From CAWGXG01 sp963826505 (GTDB lineage: Bacteria > Chloroflexota > Anaerolineae > Aggregatilineales > Aggregatilineaceae): DNA of 64,000 bases. The DNA is taken from contig CAWGXG010000006.1 in assembly GCA_963826505.1 (NCBI GenBank), positions 372,001 through 436,000 on the forward strand, in the 5' to 3' direction. Below the pieces are notes generated by a model. That model saw only the letters and a list, made by a program, of their open reading frames with translations. It was not told the origin of the DNA and ran no database searches. The position numbers were made by a program, and so were the translations under genes. Shown in pieces: positions 1-8,663 of the stretch (its first letter is position 1; each line of letters starts with the position of its first letter).

Positions 1-140
1 CCATCGGCATACTGCTCGGCCAGATCGAGGGCCCGCGCGAGATAGGCGCGCTGTAAAGCGAAGACATTGTCCTGATAGTTGGTGTAGCCAATGTCGGTAT
101 GCGAATGGTGCACGATCAAAATATCGCGTATTTGTGTCAT
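1..140 (-). CDS. Glycoside hydrolase family 38-like protein, N-terminal fragment (runs off the left edge)
   Basis: Only the first 46 codons are in the window. The start is the ATG whose complement is at 138-140, with a GGAG-type ribosome site just upstream. The visible peptide begins MTQIRDILIVHHSHTDIGYT; the HHSHTDIGYT segment matches the first-strand metal-site motif (HxD) of GH38 alpha-mannosidase-type enzymes. The start lies 27 bases after the stop of the upstream permease gene, so it is probably the last known member of the importer operon and would cleave the imported mannose-containing glycan. The family call rests on one motif; the remaining residues and the actual linkage specificity cannot be judged here. 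Confidence 0.6.
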   Translation of the reverse strand, partial: MTQIRDILIVHHSHTDIGYTNYQDNVFALQRAYLARALDLAEQYAD

Positions 141-166
141 AGGGTGGTGTCAACTCCACTGAGTGA

Positions 167-1004
167 TTATTCGCCTTGCGTTGTCAAGACCATGCCTTGC
201 AGCAGGTAGCGACGCAGCAGCAAAAAGATCAAAAGCGTCGGCACAGAGGCGATCAACGCCCCGGACAATACCGACGGCATGTTGGTCCCTGCGTAGATAC
301 CGCGCATGCCTGCTAAGCCTGCCATCAAGGGCCGCACATTGTCCGAGCGTGCCAGCGTGATGCCGAACAGCAAATCGTTCCAAATCCAGGTGAACTGGAA
401 CAGGAAGAGCGCGGCCATCGGCGCGAAGGACAGCGGCAGGTAAATGCGAACGTACACGCCAAAATTGGATAAGCCGTCCAGCCGCCCCGCCTCCGATAGT
501 TCAAGCGGGATGGTGATGAAAAAATTGCGCAGCACAAACAGGCAGAACGGAATACAGATCGCGATGTAGAAGACGTACAGGCCCTTTTTCGTATCGTAAT
601 AGTTGTGATCCAGATACAGGCGATACAGTGGCAGCAGATACATCTGGAAGGGGAAGATCGTGCCGCTGTAGATGATCATGAACCACCCGAAGCTGAAGCG
701 GGGCTTGAGGTGGACCAGTGAAAACGCCGCCAGCGACGCGATGAGGATCGCGCCCAATGCGCCCACCGACGCATACAGGATGGTGTTGATGAAGCTGGTG
801 CCCAGCTTGCCCTGATCCCAGGCGAACTTCAGGTTTTCGCGCAGCGCGAAGCTGTGCGGTAGCGCCCACACCGCATGGTGGGAGTAATCGGTTTTGGATT
901 TGACCGCGACCAGGGCCGGTGATCCCGATCGGGGTCAGCCAGATGATGGTCAGCACGATCAACAAGCCCATCAATAAAGACCGGTTCAGGGTACGCGCGT
1001 TCAT
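167..1004 (-). CDS. ABC sugar permease, MalG/CUT1 type (interrupted by one frameshift)
   Basis: Inner-membrane permease of a carbohydrate (CUT1) importer. The start at 1004 reads MNARTLNRSLLMGLLIVLTI, the first membrane helix. The frame breaks near 905-925, and the rest continues in another frame (ALVAVKSKTD, then FALRENLKFA) to a stop at 167. The C-terminal half keeps the permease EAA loop (ELSEAGRLDGLSNFGVYVRI) that docks on the ATPase, and ends LLQGMVLTTQGE, a normal MalG end. Joined, it has about 278 residues, the usual size. The start overlaps the stop of the upstream permease (ATGA). No ATPase gene is present nearby, so it likely shares a common MsmK/MalK-type ATPase. The indel could be a consensus error or a real mutation. 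Confidence 0.8.
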
Positions 1005-1913
1005 CGGTTAAACTCCCGGCGGAATATCTGGTACAGGTAGATGGCGGAGAAGGCAAAAACGATCAGCGAGAGCAGTGTCGCGATAGCTGCGCCATAGCCC
1101 AGGCTTGAACGACACAAACAACTCGCGGTACATCGTCACGACCAGCGTCTCCGATGAGCGGTATGGCCCGCCCTGCGTCATTACCCAGATCAGATCGAAA
1201 ACCTTGAAGCTGTTGATGACCGCCAGCGTAATGATAACGGTCGTGATCGGCCTAAGCAGGGGTAAGGTCACGTTACGAAAGACCTGCCAGGCATTCGCGC
1301 CGTCGATCTTGGCCGCCTCGATGGGATCGGGCGGGATGGTTTGCAGGCCGATCAAAAACAAGATCATATTGGTGCCTGCCGACTGCCAGGTATAGGCGGC
1401 GATCATCATATAGGTATGGTAGGGTGGCGAGATGAGCCAGGAACGCGCCAGACTCTTTAATCCAACCTCGATGAGAACTTGATTGATAAACCCGTTAGGC
1501 GCGAGCATGAAGGCCCACATCACACTGGTACTGGTGGCTGAAATGGCATACGGCAGATAGAAAACGGTCTTGAAGAATCCTTCAAACCGGATGCGCGCGA
1601 TAAGCACCGCCATGCCGAGACCCCACAGCACAGGGAACAGCAAGGTCGCGACCACCCAGATCAGCGTGTTTTGAAACGAGGTCTGGAAGACCGGGTCTTG
1701 AAAGAAGTTCCTGTAGTTGTCCAGGCCGATGAAATGGGGCGGGTTAAGTCCATCCCAATTGGTCAGGCTGACGTAAACCGTGTATCCGGCGGGATAGAGC
1801 AAGAAGACGCATACGAAAATCAGGGCCGGCAGCAGGTAAATATAGGCGTCCAGTCCGGCCAATCGTCGCATAGAGAAACGAGATTGATTCAGAAAGCGGG
1901 CAGCAGTTGACAT
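1001..1913 (-). CDS. ABC sugar permease, MalF/CUT1 type (one frameshift near the 3' end)
   Basis: Partner permease of the same CUT1 importer. The preferred start at 1913 reads MSTAARFLNQ; an upstream in-frame ATG at 1988 is less likely. Six hydrophobic segments are visible (for example YIYLLPALIFVCVFLLYPAG) together with the EAA loop DPIEAAKIDGANAWQVF. Near 1097-1104 the frame shifts. In the restored frame the protein ends with helix LLSLIVFAFSAIYLYQIF and REFNR, and its TGA overlaps the ATG of the next permease. That restored overlap is strong evidence that the intact gene once ended at 1001. Order binding protein, MalF, MalG is the standard operon order. Confidence 0.82.
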
Positions 1914-2023
1914 AAGCTTTTTTCTCGAGGCTGGAAATCCGAACAAAAAGGGACCAGCGGGCGCTCGAAGGAGAAAGTGAACGCCCACCGGCAGCTATCT
2001 AACTGAGAGCCGAGGCAAACGTG

Positions 2024-3335
2024 TTACATGCGGCTCTTCCAGACCGCCTCGGCATTCTTCTGAATCGTCTTCAGCACGTCTTCTGCCTGGTCGGGGTTGA
2101 GCACAAAGCGTGCCAACTCGTCGACAGTACGCCTGGACGATGTCGGGCGGGGTGGCTTCCCAGTAGCGCTGCAGCGCCAGGTACTTGCCATCGGCGATCT
2201 GCGCGGCGACATTGTTGGAAACCGGGTTGTCTAGCTTGACGCTGGCATTGGGGGTACTGAAGCCCATGAGCGAGCACCATAGTTGCTGCGCTTCCGGCGA
2301 CATCCACCAATCCGCGACCTTGACCGCGTCCTCTTTGCGTTTCCCGTTGGCAGAGACCGCCATTGGCCCGGCCTCGAAGAACAGCACGTTGGGCACATCG
2401 GCGTTGACGTTGGGCATAATAAAGGCATCGTAGCCAGTGCCCGGTTCAAGCCCGCCTTCAACCAGCGAGGCCGAATACCATTCGCCGATCGGGATCATGG
2501 CGACCTGGCCCTGCGCGAAGAGCGGAAGCATCGAATTGTCGCCAGTGCCCATCGTGATGCCGGGATCGGTGAAGTACCCCTTGTCCATCAGGTCCTTCCA
2601 CAGCATCAAAGCATTGAGCACTTTCGGGTCGTCGTAAGCGGCCTCGCCGTTCATCAACGCGTTCCAGAAGTCAGGCCCGGCGGTGCGAACGACCAGCTCT
2701 TCGAAGATGATGAAGGCCGGCCAACCCCCGTCGATGGTCTGGGCCAGCGGGGTAACGCCGTTGCCCTTGAAGGTCTCGCACAGGGTCATGAACTCATCCC
2801 ATGTGGTGGGCGGGACGACGCCCATGTCGTTGAACAACTGGACGTTATAGTACACGATCCAGTAGGACACGTTGAACGGCACGGCGTAAACCTTGTCGTC
2901 GAAGGTAAAAGCCGCCGCGATACCGGGTTGTAATCACCCGACGCCAGGTAAGGTTCCCAGATCGAGGTGAGGTCTTCCAGGACGCCCGCCTTATACCAGG
3001 TCTTCCATGCGGTAGCCGGACCACCACGTGAACAGGTCAGGGGCGGAATTGCTGCCGAGGGACGGCGCGGACCGTGGCTTGATAGGTCGGTTGTGGTCGG
3101 GGAATGGGACCGACTTAAAGCCAATATCGATGCTTTGCCCGGCCAGTTCGCCTACCTTGTCGACATTGGGCGCCCAAGACGACTTGTCGTGATAGAGGTC
3201 CAGCACGACACTCTGCGCCCAGGCGAGGGCGGATGGGGAGATGGCACGACCTGCGGCTGCGGCGGCCATAATCGCGCTCGCAGTCTTGAGAAAATTGCGG
3301 CGGGTCATGCTGAACGAAGAGTTGGGATTTGCCAT
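2024..3335 (-). pseudogene. Extracellular sugar-binding protein of a CUT1 ABC importer, Tat signal, about five frameshifts
   Basis: Type-II solute-binding protein (SBP_bac_1 family) delivering the sugar to the MalF/MalG pair downstream. The N-terminus has a twin-arginine signal (SMTRRNFLKTASAIMAAAAA), so export would be by Tat, already folded. Body motifs fit the family: APDLFTWWSGY, TTWDEFMTLCETFKGNGVTP, FAQGQVAMIPIGEWY, FFEAGPMAVSANGKRKEDAV, and a C-terminal stretch ending NAEAVWKSRM at 2024. Reading through needs frame changes near 3105, 3063, 2996, 2930 and 2135. Joined length is about 435 residues, normal. Five indels in 1.3 kb is far above the rest of the window, so this is either a decayed gene or a locally poor consensus. 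The start at 3335 has AGGAG upstream. Confidence 0.8.
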
Positions 3336-3393
3336 GGTTTTCTGCTCCTAAAAGCTAAATTTAAAGAAATCGCATATGCCCACTTGTAGTTAC

Positions 3394-3422
3394 ACAGTAG
3401 CACGGAACTGAACGCAAGTCAA
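3394..3422 (-). promoter_or_regulatory. Sigma-70-type promoter of the sugar importer operon
   Basis: On the minus strand, TTGACT (3417-3422) and TACTGT (3394-3399) are separated by exactly 17 bases and lie about 60 bases upstream of the binding-protein ATG. Near-consensus spacing and -35 make this a good candidate. It has not been tested. Confidence 0.5.
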
Positions 3423-3443
3423 TCAACTATGACCAGATCAAAT

Positions 3444-3508
3444 CAAAAAGTGTCAAATATGCTCTATATGATGACCAAAAATGAACATTTGATTTCAAAA
3501 ATGGTCAT
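3444..3508 (+). promoter_or_regulatory. Repeated boxes in the divergent promoter region, candidate DeoR-type operators
   Basis: CAAAAATGAACAT (3476-3488) and CAAAAATGGTCAT (3496-3508) are direct copies with two mismatches, 20 bases apart (two helical turns). A weaker copy, CAAAAAGTGTCA, lies at 3444-3455. ATGACC (3471-3476) and GGTCAT (3503-3508) also form an inverted pair. The boxes lie between the importer promoter and the regulator gene, as expected for operators of the regulator at 3561. Confidence 0.4.
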
Positions 3509-3560
3509 CTTGTGATAAGATAGGGGTGGCGTTTGGGGCGCAGCGGGAAGGAATTCTCTG

Positions 3561-5276
3561 ATGCACTTGACTGAGCGGCTGGACCGCATTGTCAACCTGG
3601 TGGAAACCCGTGGTTACGTGAGCATTCAAGATCTCAGCGATCTGTTTGCGGTTTCTGCCGTGACGGTACGCCGGGATCTCAAGCGGTTGCAGGCCGAAAA
3701 CCGTCTACGGCGCACACCCGGTGGAGCCACCCCCTGGATCGCGAAAGCGCAGGATGAGCGCGAAGCTTCTCCCATGACCTCCCAGGCGCTCAACGCCAGC
3801 ACCCTCGATCAGGTGGACGCGTTGATACTGGCTTCCGGCGAGTCCGATCCGGATGGCATGCTGCTTGATCCGGTCATGAGTCGTAACATCCCGATCGTGG
3901 CGGAAGCCGTACAGATGCCGGGTATGAAGACACTCGTGTCGGTGAACAATTACCGGGCCGGGGTCGATGTCGGGCGCTGGGTTGGCTATTACGCCGTGGA
4001 TCATTTTGGCGGGAAAGCTTTCGCCCTGGACCTGACCTATGACATGCACAATACCCAGCAGCGCAGCCAGGGCTTTGTCGACGGCCTCAAGGAAGTGGTG
4101 CCCGACTGTACGATCTGCCTGTCAGCCAATTCTCAGGCCCAATTCCAGACGGCCTACCAGCTCACCACCGATGCGTTGAGCATCTATCCGCACATCAACA
4201 TTATTTTCGCCATCAACGACATTACTGCCCAGGGGGCCAGCCAGGCTTGCGTGGACCTCGGGATCGATCCCTCGGCCATGCTGATCCTGCCTTTCGGCCT
4301 GGAAGGCGACACCATGAAAGAGGCGTTGATGGCGGGCCGGTATTGTAAGGCGGCCCTGGCCATGTTCCCGGAGATCGTCGGGCGCGAGTGCATCGACGCA
4401 GCCATTGCTGCTTACAACCGTGACGAAATGTCAACGTCGATTGAGACCCCCTATACTATCGTCACGCCCGACACCCTTCAGGATTTTTATACCCGGACGG
4501 CGCACGGGTGGCGCATTAACCGGGACGCCGTGCGGGAACATCTGGGCTACCATTTTGAGCTGGAGAGTCACCCTGAGCTGTATTACGGGGAGATTCCCGA
4601 ACGAGTCCGGTTTGTGATCCCGTTCGGCGAGCACGAGTGGTATAAGAATCTGGCGGCGGCCATGCAGGTGCGCGCCGACGAGCACGGAATCGCGCTGGAG
4701 ATCATCAGCACGTCGCAGACCCTGCGCGAAGAACTGATTCTGCGCCGCCGGGCGATCGCCAGGAGTGCGGCTCAGCAAGTGCAACCCAAGGACGTCATTA
4801 TTCTGGATGACGGGGACATCACCGCGTTGTTGGCCGAGGAATTGATCGAGCGCAAAGGCATCACCGTTATCACCAATTCACTGCCGATCTTCGAACGGCT
4901 GCGGGGACAAACCGGCATCGCCCTGATCCTGATCGGCGGGTTGTTGGGAGCCACCGGATCAGCGTTTACGGGTCCCATCGCGGCTTCGGGCTTCAGTGGC
5001 TTGTGCGCGGATAAGCTGTTTCTTTCGGTCGAAGGGATTTCGCTGGGATTTGGTCTCTCACACGGCAGGCTGGACGAAGTGCCTGTCAAACAGGCGATGC
5101 TGCAATCGGCGCAGGAGATCATCTTGCTGGCCGATCACACGAAATTCAGGCATCCGGCGATCGCGCACGTCGCGCCTATCACGCGTGCCGAAAAGCTGAT
5201 TACGGATAACGCGCTGCCCGCCAGCGTACGACTGGAATTGATGAAGATGGGCATCGAAGTTATTCTCGCCAAGTAA
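3561..5276 (+). CDS. Composite DeoR-family regulator with inserted sugar-binding (PBP-I-like) segments
   Basis: 571 residues, about twice the length of an ordinary DeoR repressor. Residues 1-57 are a DeoR winged helix (MHLTERLDRIVNLVETRGYV, VTVRRDLKRL, RRTPGGATP linker). Residues about 78-340 resemble a type-I periplasmic binding protein from its third strand onward (VDALILASGESDP, IPIVAEAV, NNYRAGVDVGRW, RSQGFVDGL, INDITAQGA). Residues about 350-390 (VRFVIPFGEHEWYKNLAAAM) look like the missing first strand-helix-strand of such a fold. The rest is a DeoR C-terminal sensor (IILDDGDITALLAEEL, VITNSLPIFERL, LILIGGLL, LLADHTKF). It is divergent from the importer operon, so it probably senses the imported sugar and a phosphorylated intermediate. 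The HTH and DeoRC calls are firm; the arrangement of the middle part is inference. Confidence 0.85.
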   Translation: MHLTERLDRIVNLVETRGYVSIQDLSDLFAVSAVTVRRDLKRLQAENRLRRTPGGATPWIAKAQDEREASPMTSQALNASTLDQVDALILASGESDPDGMLLDPVMSRNIPIVAEAVQMPGMKTLVSVNNYRAGVDVGRWVGYYAVDHFGGKAFALDLTYDMHNTQQRSQGFVDGLKEVVPDCTICLSANSQAQFQTAYQLTTDALSIYPHINIIFAINDITAQGASQACVDLGIDPSAMLILPFGLEGDTMKEALMAGRYCKAALAMFPEIVGRECIDAAIAAYNRDEMSTSIETPYTIVTPDTLQDFYTRTAHGWRINRDAVREHLGYHFELESHPELYYGEIPERVRFVIPFGEHEWYKNLAAAMQVRADEHGIALEIISTSQTLREELILRRRAIARSAAQQVQPKDVIILDDGDITALLAEELIERKGITVITNSLPIFERLRGQTGIALILIGGLLGATGSAFTGPIAASGFSGLCADKLFLSVEGISLGFGLSHGRLDEVPVKQAMLQSAQEIILLADHTKFRHPAIAHVAPITRAEKLITDNALPASVRLELMKMGIEVILAK

Positions 5277-5294
5277 GTCGCGCTGAACTTGGCG
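5267..5294. terminator. Hairpin between convergent genes
   Basis: CGCCAAGT (5267-5274) pairs perfectly with ACTTGGCG (5287-5294) around a 12-base loop. It overlaps the stop codon of the regulator and ends one base before the stop of the convergent enolase gene. There is no long T-run, so its use as a two-way terminator is probable rather than certain. Confidence 0.4.
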
Positions 5295-6554
5295 TCAATC
5301 TGGCTCAAACAAGGGAAGATGCGTCTCGCGCTCGATAGCCAGCAGGCGGTTATATTTCGCCAGCCGTTCGGACTGAGTAATGGCCCCGACCTTGATGTGG
5401 TGGGCCGACCAACCGACGGCTAAATCCGCCAGCCAGTGATCCTCGGTTTCGCCGCTGCGCGCGCTCACAACCACTCGCCATCCCTGCTCAACTGCAAGCG
5501 TATAGGCCCGGCAGGCCTCGCTCAATGTGCCGATCTGGTTGGCTTTCAGCAGCAAGGCATTGCACGCCTTCAACCGGCTGGCTTTTTCGATGCGGCCGGG
5601 ATTGGTGCACAGCAGATCATCTCCCAGCACCAGGGCTGATGTTTGTTCGCAAAAACTCCGCCACCCCTCCCAATCTTCTTCCGCCAGCCCATCTTCGACA
5701 CTGGCAATCGGATAGCGACTGCACCACCCCAGCAACTGCTCGACCATGCCCTGTGAGGTGAGCGCCCGATCGCCCAACCTGTAGATACCTTCCTTGAAAA
5801 ACTGTGAGGCGGCGACATCGAGCGTCAGGACGACATCGTTTTGCGGCTCCAGCCGTGCTGCCCGGATAGCCTGCACGGAGAGATCGAACAAGGCTTCGAT
5901 GCTTGGCACCCCTGGGGCCAAGCCGCCCTCATCGGCCGTCAGCAAACGCATGCCATAATCTTGGGCCAAGAGATCGGCGGCGCTGTAGAACACTTCAAAG
6001 GTACGCGCCAGGACCTCCCGCATCGAGCGGGCCGACATTTGCATGATCTGAATGTCCTGAATGGCGACCTGTGCGCCCGCGTGTTTTCCGCCGCTGAACA
6101 GGTTGATCATCGGTAGCGGCAGGTAGCGCGGCTCGTGGCCGAGCATCGCCGCGAAATAGCGATAGAGCGGGATAGACTGCTCATGGGCGCAGGCGCGCGC
6201 AAAGGCTAACGACACGCCCAGGATCGCGTTAGCGCCAAGTCTGCTCTTGTTGGGCGTGCCGTCAAGTTCGATCAGAGCCGAATCGAGATCATGCTGGCTG
6301 GCGAACGATTTACGTCCGAGCGCCGCCTGAATCGTGCCGGTGATGTGCGCCACCGCTTTGAGGCAGCCCATCCCGCGAAAATACTCAGGATCGCCATCCC
6401 GCAGTTCCAAGGCTTCGGCGCGGCCGGTTGATGCGCCTGAAGGTACGGACGCGCTGCCCGACGCTCCCGAACTCAAGACGCAGGTACATTGGATGGTAGG
6501 GCGTCCACGACTGTCGAGGATTTCCAGGGCGTCCAGGGCTGCTATGACAGGCAT
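5295..6554 (-). CDS. Divergent enolase-family enzyme
   Basis: 419 residues, the length of bacterial enolase, cytosolic. Conserved parts: PSGASTG loop (residues 38-44), H158 in GGKHAG, E209 in DEGGLAP, D246 in LDVAAS, E287 in VEDGLAEEDW, the GDD metal residue near 312, base K337 in LLLKANQIG, and K388 in IKVG. Two active-site residues differ from housekeeping enolase: the usual histidine of SHRSGETED is alanine (A365 in SARSGETED), and the glutamate of the QEF motif is aspartate (D167 in IQDIQIM). It is the last gene of a sugar-acid operon and overlaps the kinase gene by 13 bases. It may therefore act on another phosphorylated hydroxy-acid rather than 2-phosphoglycerate. Enolase relatives with other functions exist, such as carboxyphosphonoenolpyruvate synthase. 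The substrate is unknown. Confidence 0.85.
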   Translation of the reverse strand: MPVIAALDALEILDSRGRPTIQCTCVLSSGASGSASVPSGASTGRAEALELRDGDPEYFRGMGCLKAVAHITGTIQAALGRKSFASQHDLDSALIELDGTPNKSRLGANAILGVSLAFARACAHEQSIPLYRYFAAMLGHEPRYLPLPMINLFSGGKHAGAQVAIQDIQIMQMSARSMREVLARTFEVFYSAADLLAQDYGMRLLTADEGGLAPGVPSIEALFDLSVQAIRAARLEPQNDVVLTLDVAASQFFKEGIYRLGDRALTSQGMVEQLLGWCSRYPIASVEDGLAEEDWEGWRSFCEQTSALVLGDDLLCTNPGRIEKASRLKACNALLLKANQIGTLSEACRAYTLAVEQGWRVVVSARSGETEDHWLADLAVGWSAHHIKVGAITQSERLAKYNRLLAIERETHLPLFEPD

Positions 6555-7574
6555 TCAACCTCCAATCGGTTGGCAAACAGCGCAATCAGGCCGGCGATGG
6601 TGGCGGGTTTTGCGCGCATGCAGTGCAGGACGCTTCTACGTTGGATGTTCGCGCTCGCCAGGCGTGAGATACTCTAACGGGGAACGACCTTCGACCCGTG
6701 CCAGCAGACAGGCGAGCGTATGGTCGCATGCCCGGGATTCCAGGCCATCGCGCAGCGGCGCAGCAGTAATCTGGCTGAAGTAACCGTCCCAAAATGCCTG
6801 GGCGGCTTGAATGAAGTCAATGCGATGGGCAGATACGTGATGGGCTTTGCTGAGCAAGTGGGTCAAGGCGAAGCCTACGTCGAACGCGGGATCGCCCCAA
6901 TGAATGACTTCATAATCTAGTAGGACCAGGGTGCCGTTGTGGACGAGGACGTTCTTAGGGCTGAAATCGCCGTGAACCAGCGTCACAGCATGCGAAGGAT
7001 TGTCGCGTACCAACGCCCTTAGAAAGCCAGCGGCATCAGGCACCTGATCCGCCGTATACAGATAATACGGCTCCAGGCGCAACGCCTCGAAAAAGCTGCG
7101 GTCAGCGAACACTGGTCTCAGGCGATCCGACTGCATATAGGCCCCGTTATGGATCGCGGCCAACAGCGCGGCAAACTGCCCTACGAATTCTGGTGACAGG
7201 CTGCCCGCCAGCAGCAGCGTCTTCCAGTTTGCGTGTGGTTGTGGAACCGCCGTCATGGCCAGGATATGGTTTTCGAAGTCCTCGAAAATGAAGTGGGGCA
7301 GGTGATCGGCTGGGAGAAGCGCCCTGAGATGGCGCAACCCCAGACCTTCGCGGTGAATGCGGCTGGGGTCGCTAAACCAATCGACGTTCACGCGCAGTTT
7401 TTCGAGCGCCTGCTTGAGTACCCACGCTTCGCCGTTGGCGAAGGTTACCAATACCGTGCGGTTCGAGACTCCCCCGGCCAATGGATGCATGACCAGATCG
7501 GTGCTGGGCAGCCTCTCACGGCGTGCGAGCAGGTAATCGCGCAGCGCGGCGCTTTGTTCGATATCTACGGCCAC
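6542..7574 (-). CDS. Aminoglycoside/choline-phosphotransferase-like small-molecule kinase (one frameshift near the end)
   Basis: APH-fold kinase, cytosolic. The catalytic loop HGDFSPKNVLV (H201, D203, N208) and the metal-binding LDYE (D220), followed by HWGDPAFDVG, are intact; VLKQ near residue 54 supplies the ATP-binding lysine. The first frame stops at 6636, but one extra base in a CC pair near 6643 explains this. The restored frame continues HQRRSVLHCMRAKPATIAGL to a TAG at 6542, inside the enolase start region, giving normal C-terminal length and a 13-base overlap with enolase. It starts 3 bases after the mannonate dehydratase stop. A role phosphorylating a sugar or sugar acid of this pathway is inference from position; members of the family phosphorylate very diverse alcohols. 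Confidence 0.8.
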
Positions 7575-7577
7575 GCC

Positions 7578-8645
7578 TTAGCCCTCGCCAATGGCCTGCA
7601 ACGCGCCTCGCATATAGCCCAGCGCATACGCCATACCCGCATGCCAGGGGGCGTCACATTCCATCTGCGGTGTGTGGTCGGGGATCAGCACGCCGTCCCA
7701 GTGATTCCGGGCCAGGATGCGCAGAATCCGCACCATGTCGACCTCGCCCTCATCGACAAAGACCTCGCTGTAGTTGGGAACTTTGCCCCGTATGTTCCGG
7801 AAGTGGATGTAGCCGATCTGATTGCTGCGGCTAAAACGTTCGACTACTCCGTAGACGTCACTCCCCTGCATTTCCGCGACCGTGCCCAGGCACAGCTCCA
7901 ACGTATTGGCAGAGCTGGGAACCAATGCTAGCAAACGGTCCAAGTGTTCCATGTGGTAGACCAGACGCGGCGTTCCGCGCAACTCCGGGAGCGGCGGATC
8001 ATCGGGATGGGCGGCCAATCTCACTCCTGCCTCTTCTGCGACAGGCAGAATCGCCTGCAAAAACACCTGCAAACGGTGCCACATTTCGTCGCGAGTGGGG
8101 ATTGGGATGGTCCCGGCGGGCGCGTCGGGATCGTAGACCATATTCCACACCGTGCCGTTGGGGATGGGGGTCTGCTGTGGGGCGCGATCTTCCACATATC
8201 CGACCGCCATCGCCTGACCCCGCGCCGTGGGCAAGGGGATGCGTCCCCAGGCTCCCGCCAGACTGAAGTAGTAGCCCATGACTGGGATACCCGCCCGTCC
8301 CATATTGCGGATGATGGTCTTGATGCCTTCGATCTGTTCGGCTTTGCGTGGACCATCCAGCAGAATATCGAACCAAAAAGCCGGATCGAAATTCTCCAGC
8401 GCTTCGATGGTGACGCCTTCGGCCTGCGCCGCTGCCTGCAATGCGCTCAGTTCTTCATAAGTCCAGTATTGGCCCGCGTTAGTCGTGACACCCCACACGT
8501 CGCCCCCAGTGCCGGTACCTAGACTGTCTGTTGTGCGGAAATAATCGGTCAAATGGGCGACGATATGCGTTGCGCCAGCCTGTTTGGCAAAGCGGAAATT
8601 CTCCGGCGTCAACATGCTGCGGTAAAGTCCGAGTCCCAGTTTCAT
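7578..8645 (-). CDS. uxuA: Mannonate dehydratase
   Basis: 355 residues. It converts D-mannonate to 2-keto-3-deoxy-D-gluconate in hexuronate breakdown. The UxuA TIM-barrel signatures are visible: RLAAHPDDPPLPELRGTPR, IGYIHFRNIRGKVPNYSEVF, FVDEGEVDMVRIL and VLIPDHTPQME followed by APWHAGMAYALGYMRG; the His, Cys and Asp residues in these segments bind the metal in the family. It lies 18 bases after the epimerase gene and 3 bases before the kinase gene, so it is clearly in one transcript. The family also includes low-activity members acting on gluconate, so exact substrate is not proven, but the combination with a FadR-type regulator and dehydrogenases supports hexuronate/hexonate use. Confidence 0.9.
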   Translation of the reverse strand: MKLGLGLYRSMLTPENFRFAKQAGATHIVAHLTDYFRTTDSLGTGTGGDVWGVTTNAGQYWTYEELSALQAAAQAEGVTIEALENFDPAFWFDILLDGPRKAEQIEGIKTIIRNMGRAGIPVMGYYFSLAGAWGRIPLPTARGQAMAVGYVEDRAPQQTPIPNGTVWNMVYDPDAPAGTIPIPTRDEMWHRLQVFLQAILPVAEEAGVRLAAHPDDPPLPELRGTPRLVYHMEHLDRLLALVPSSANTLELCLGTVAEMQGSDVYGVVERFSRSNQIGYIHFRNIRGKVPNYSEVFVDEGEVDMVRILRILARNHWDGVLIPDHTPQMECDAPWHAGMAYALGYMRGALQAIGEG

Positions 8646-8663
8646 GGCGTGGTGTGCTCCTGG

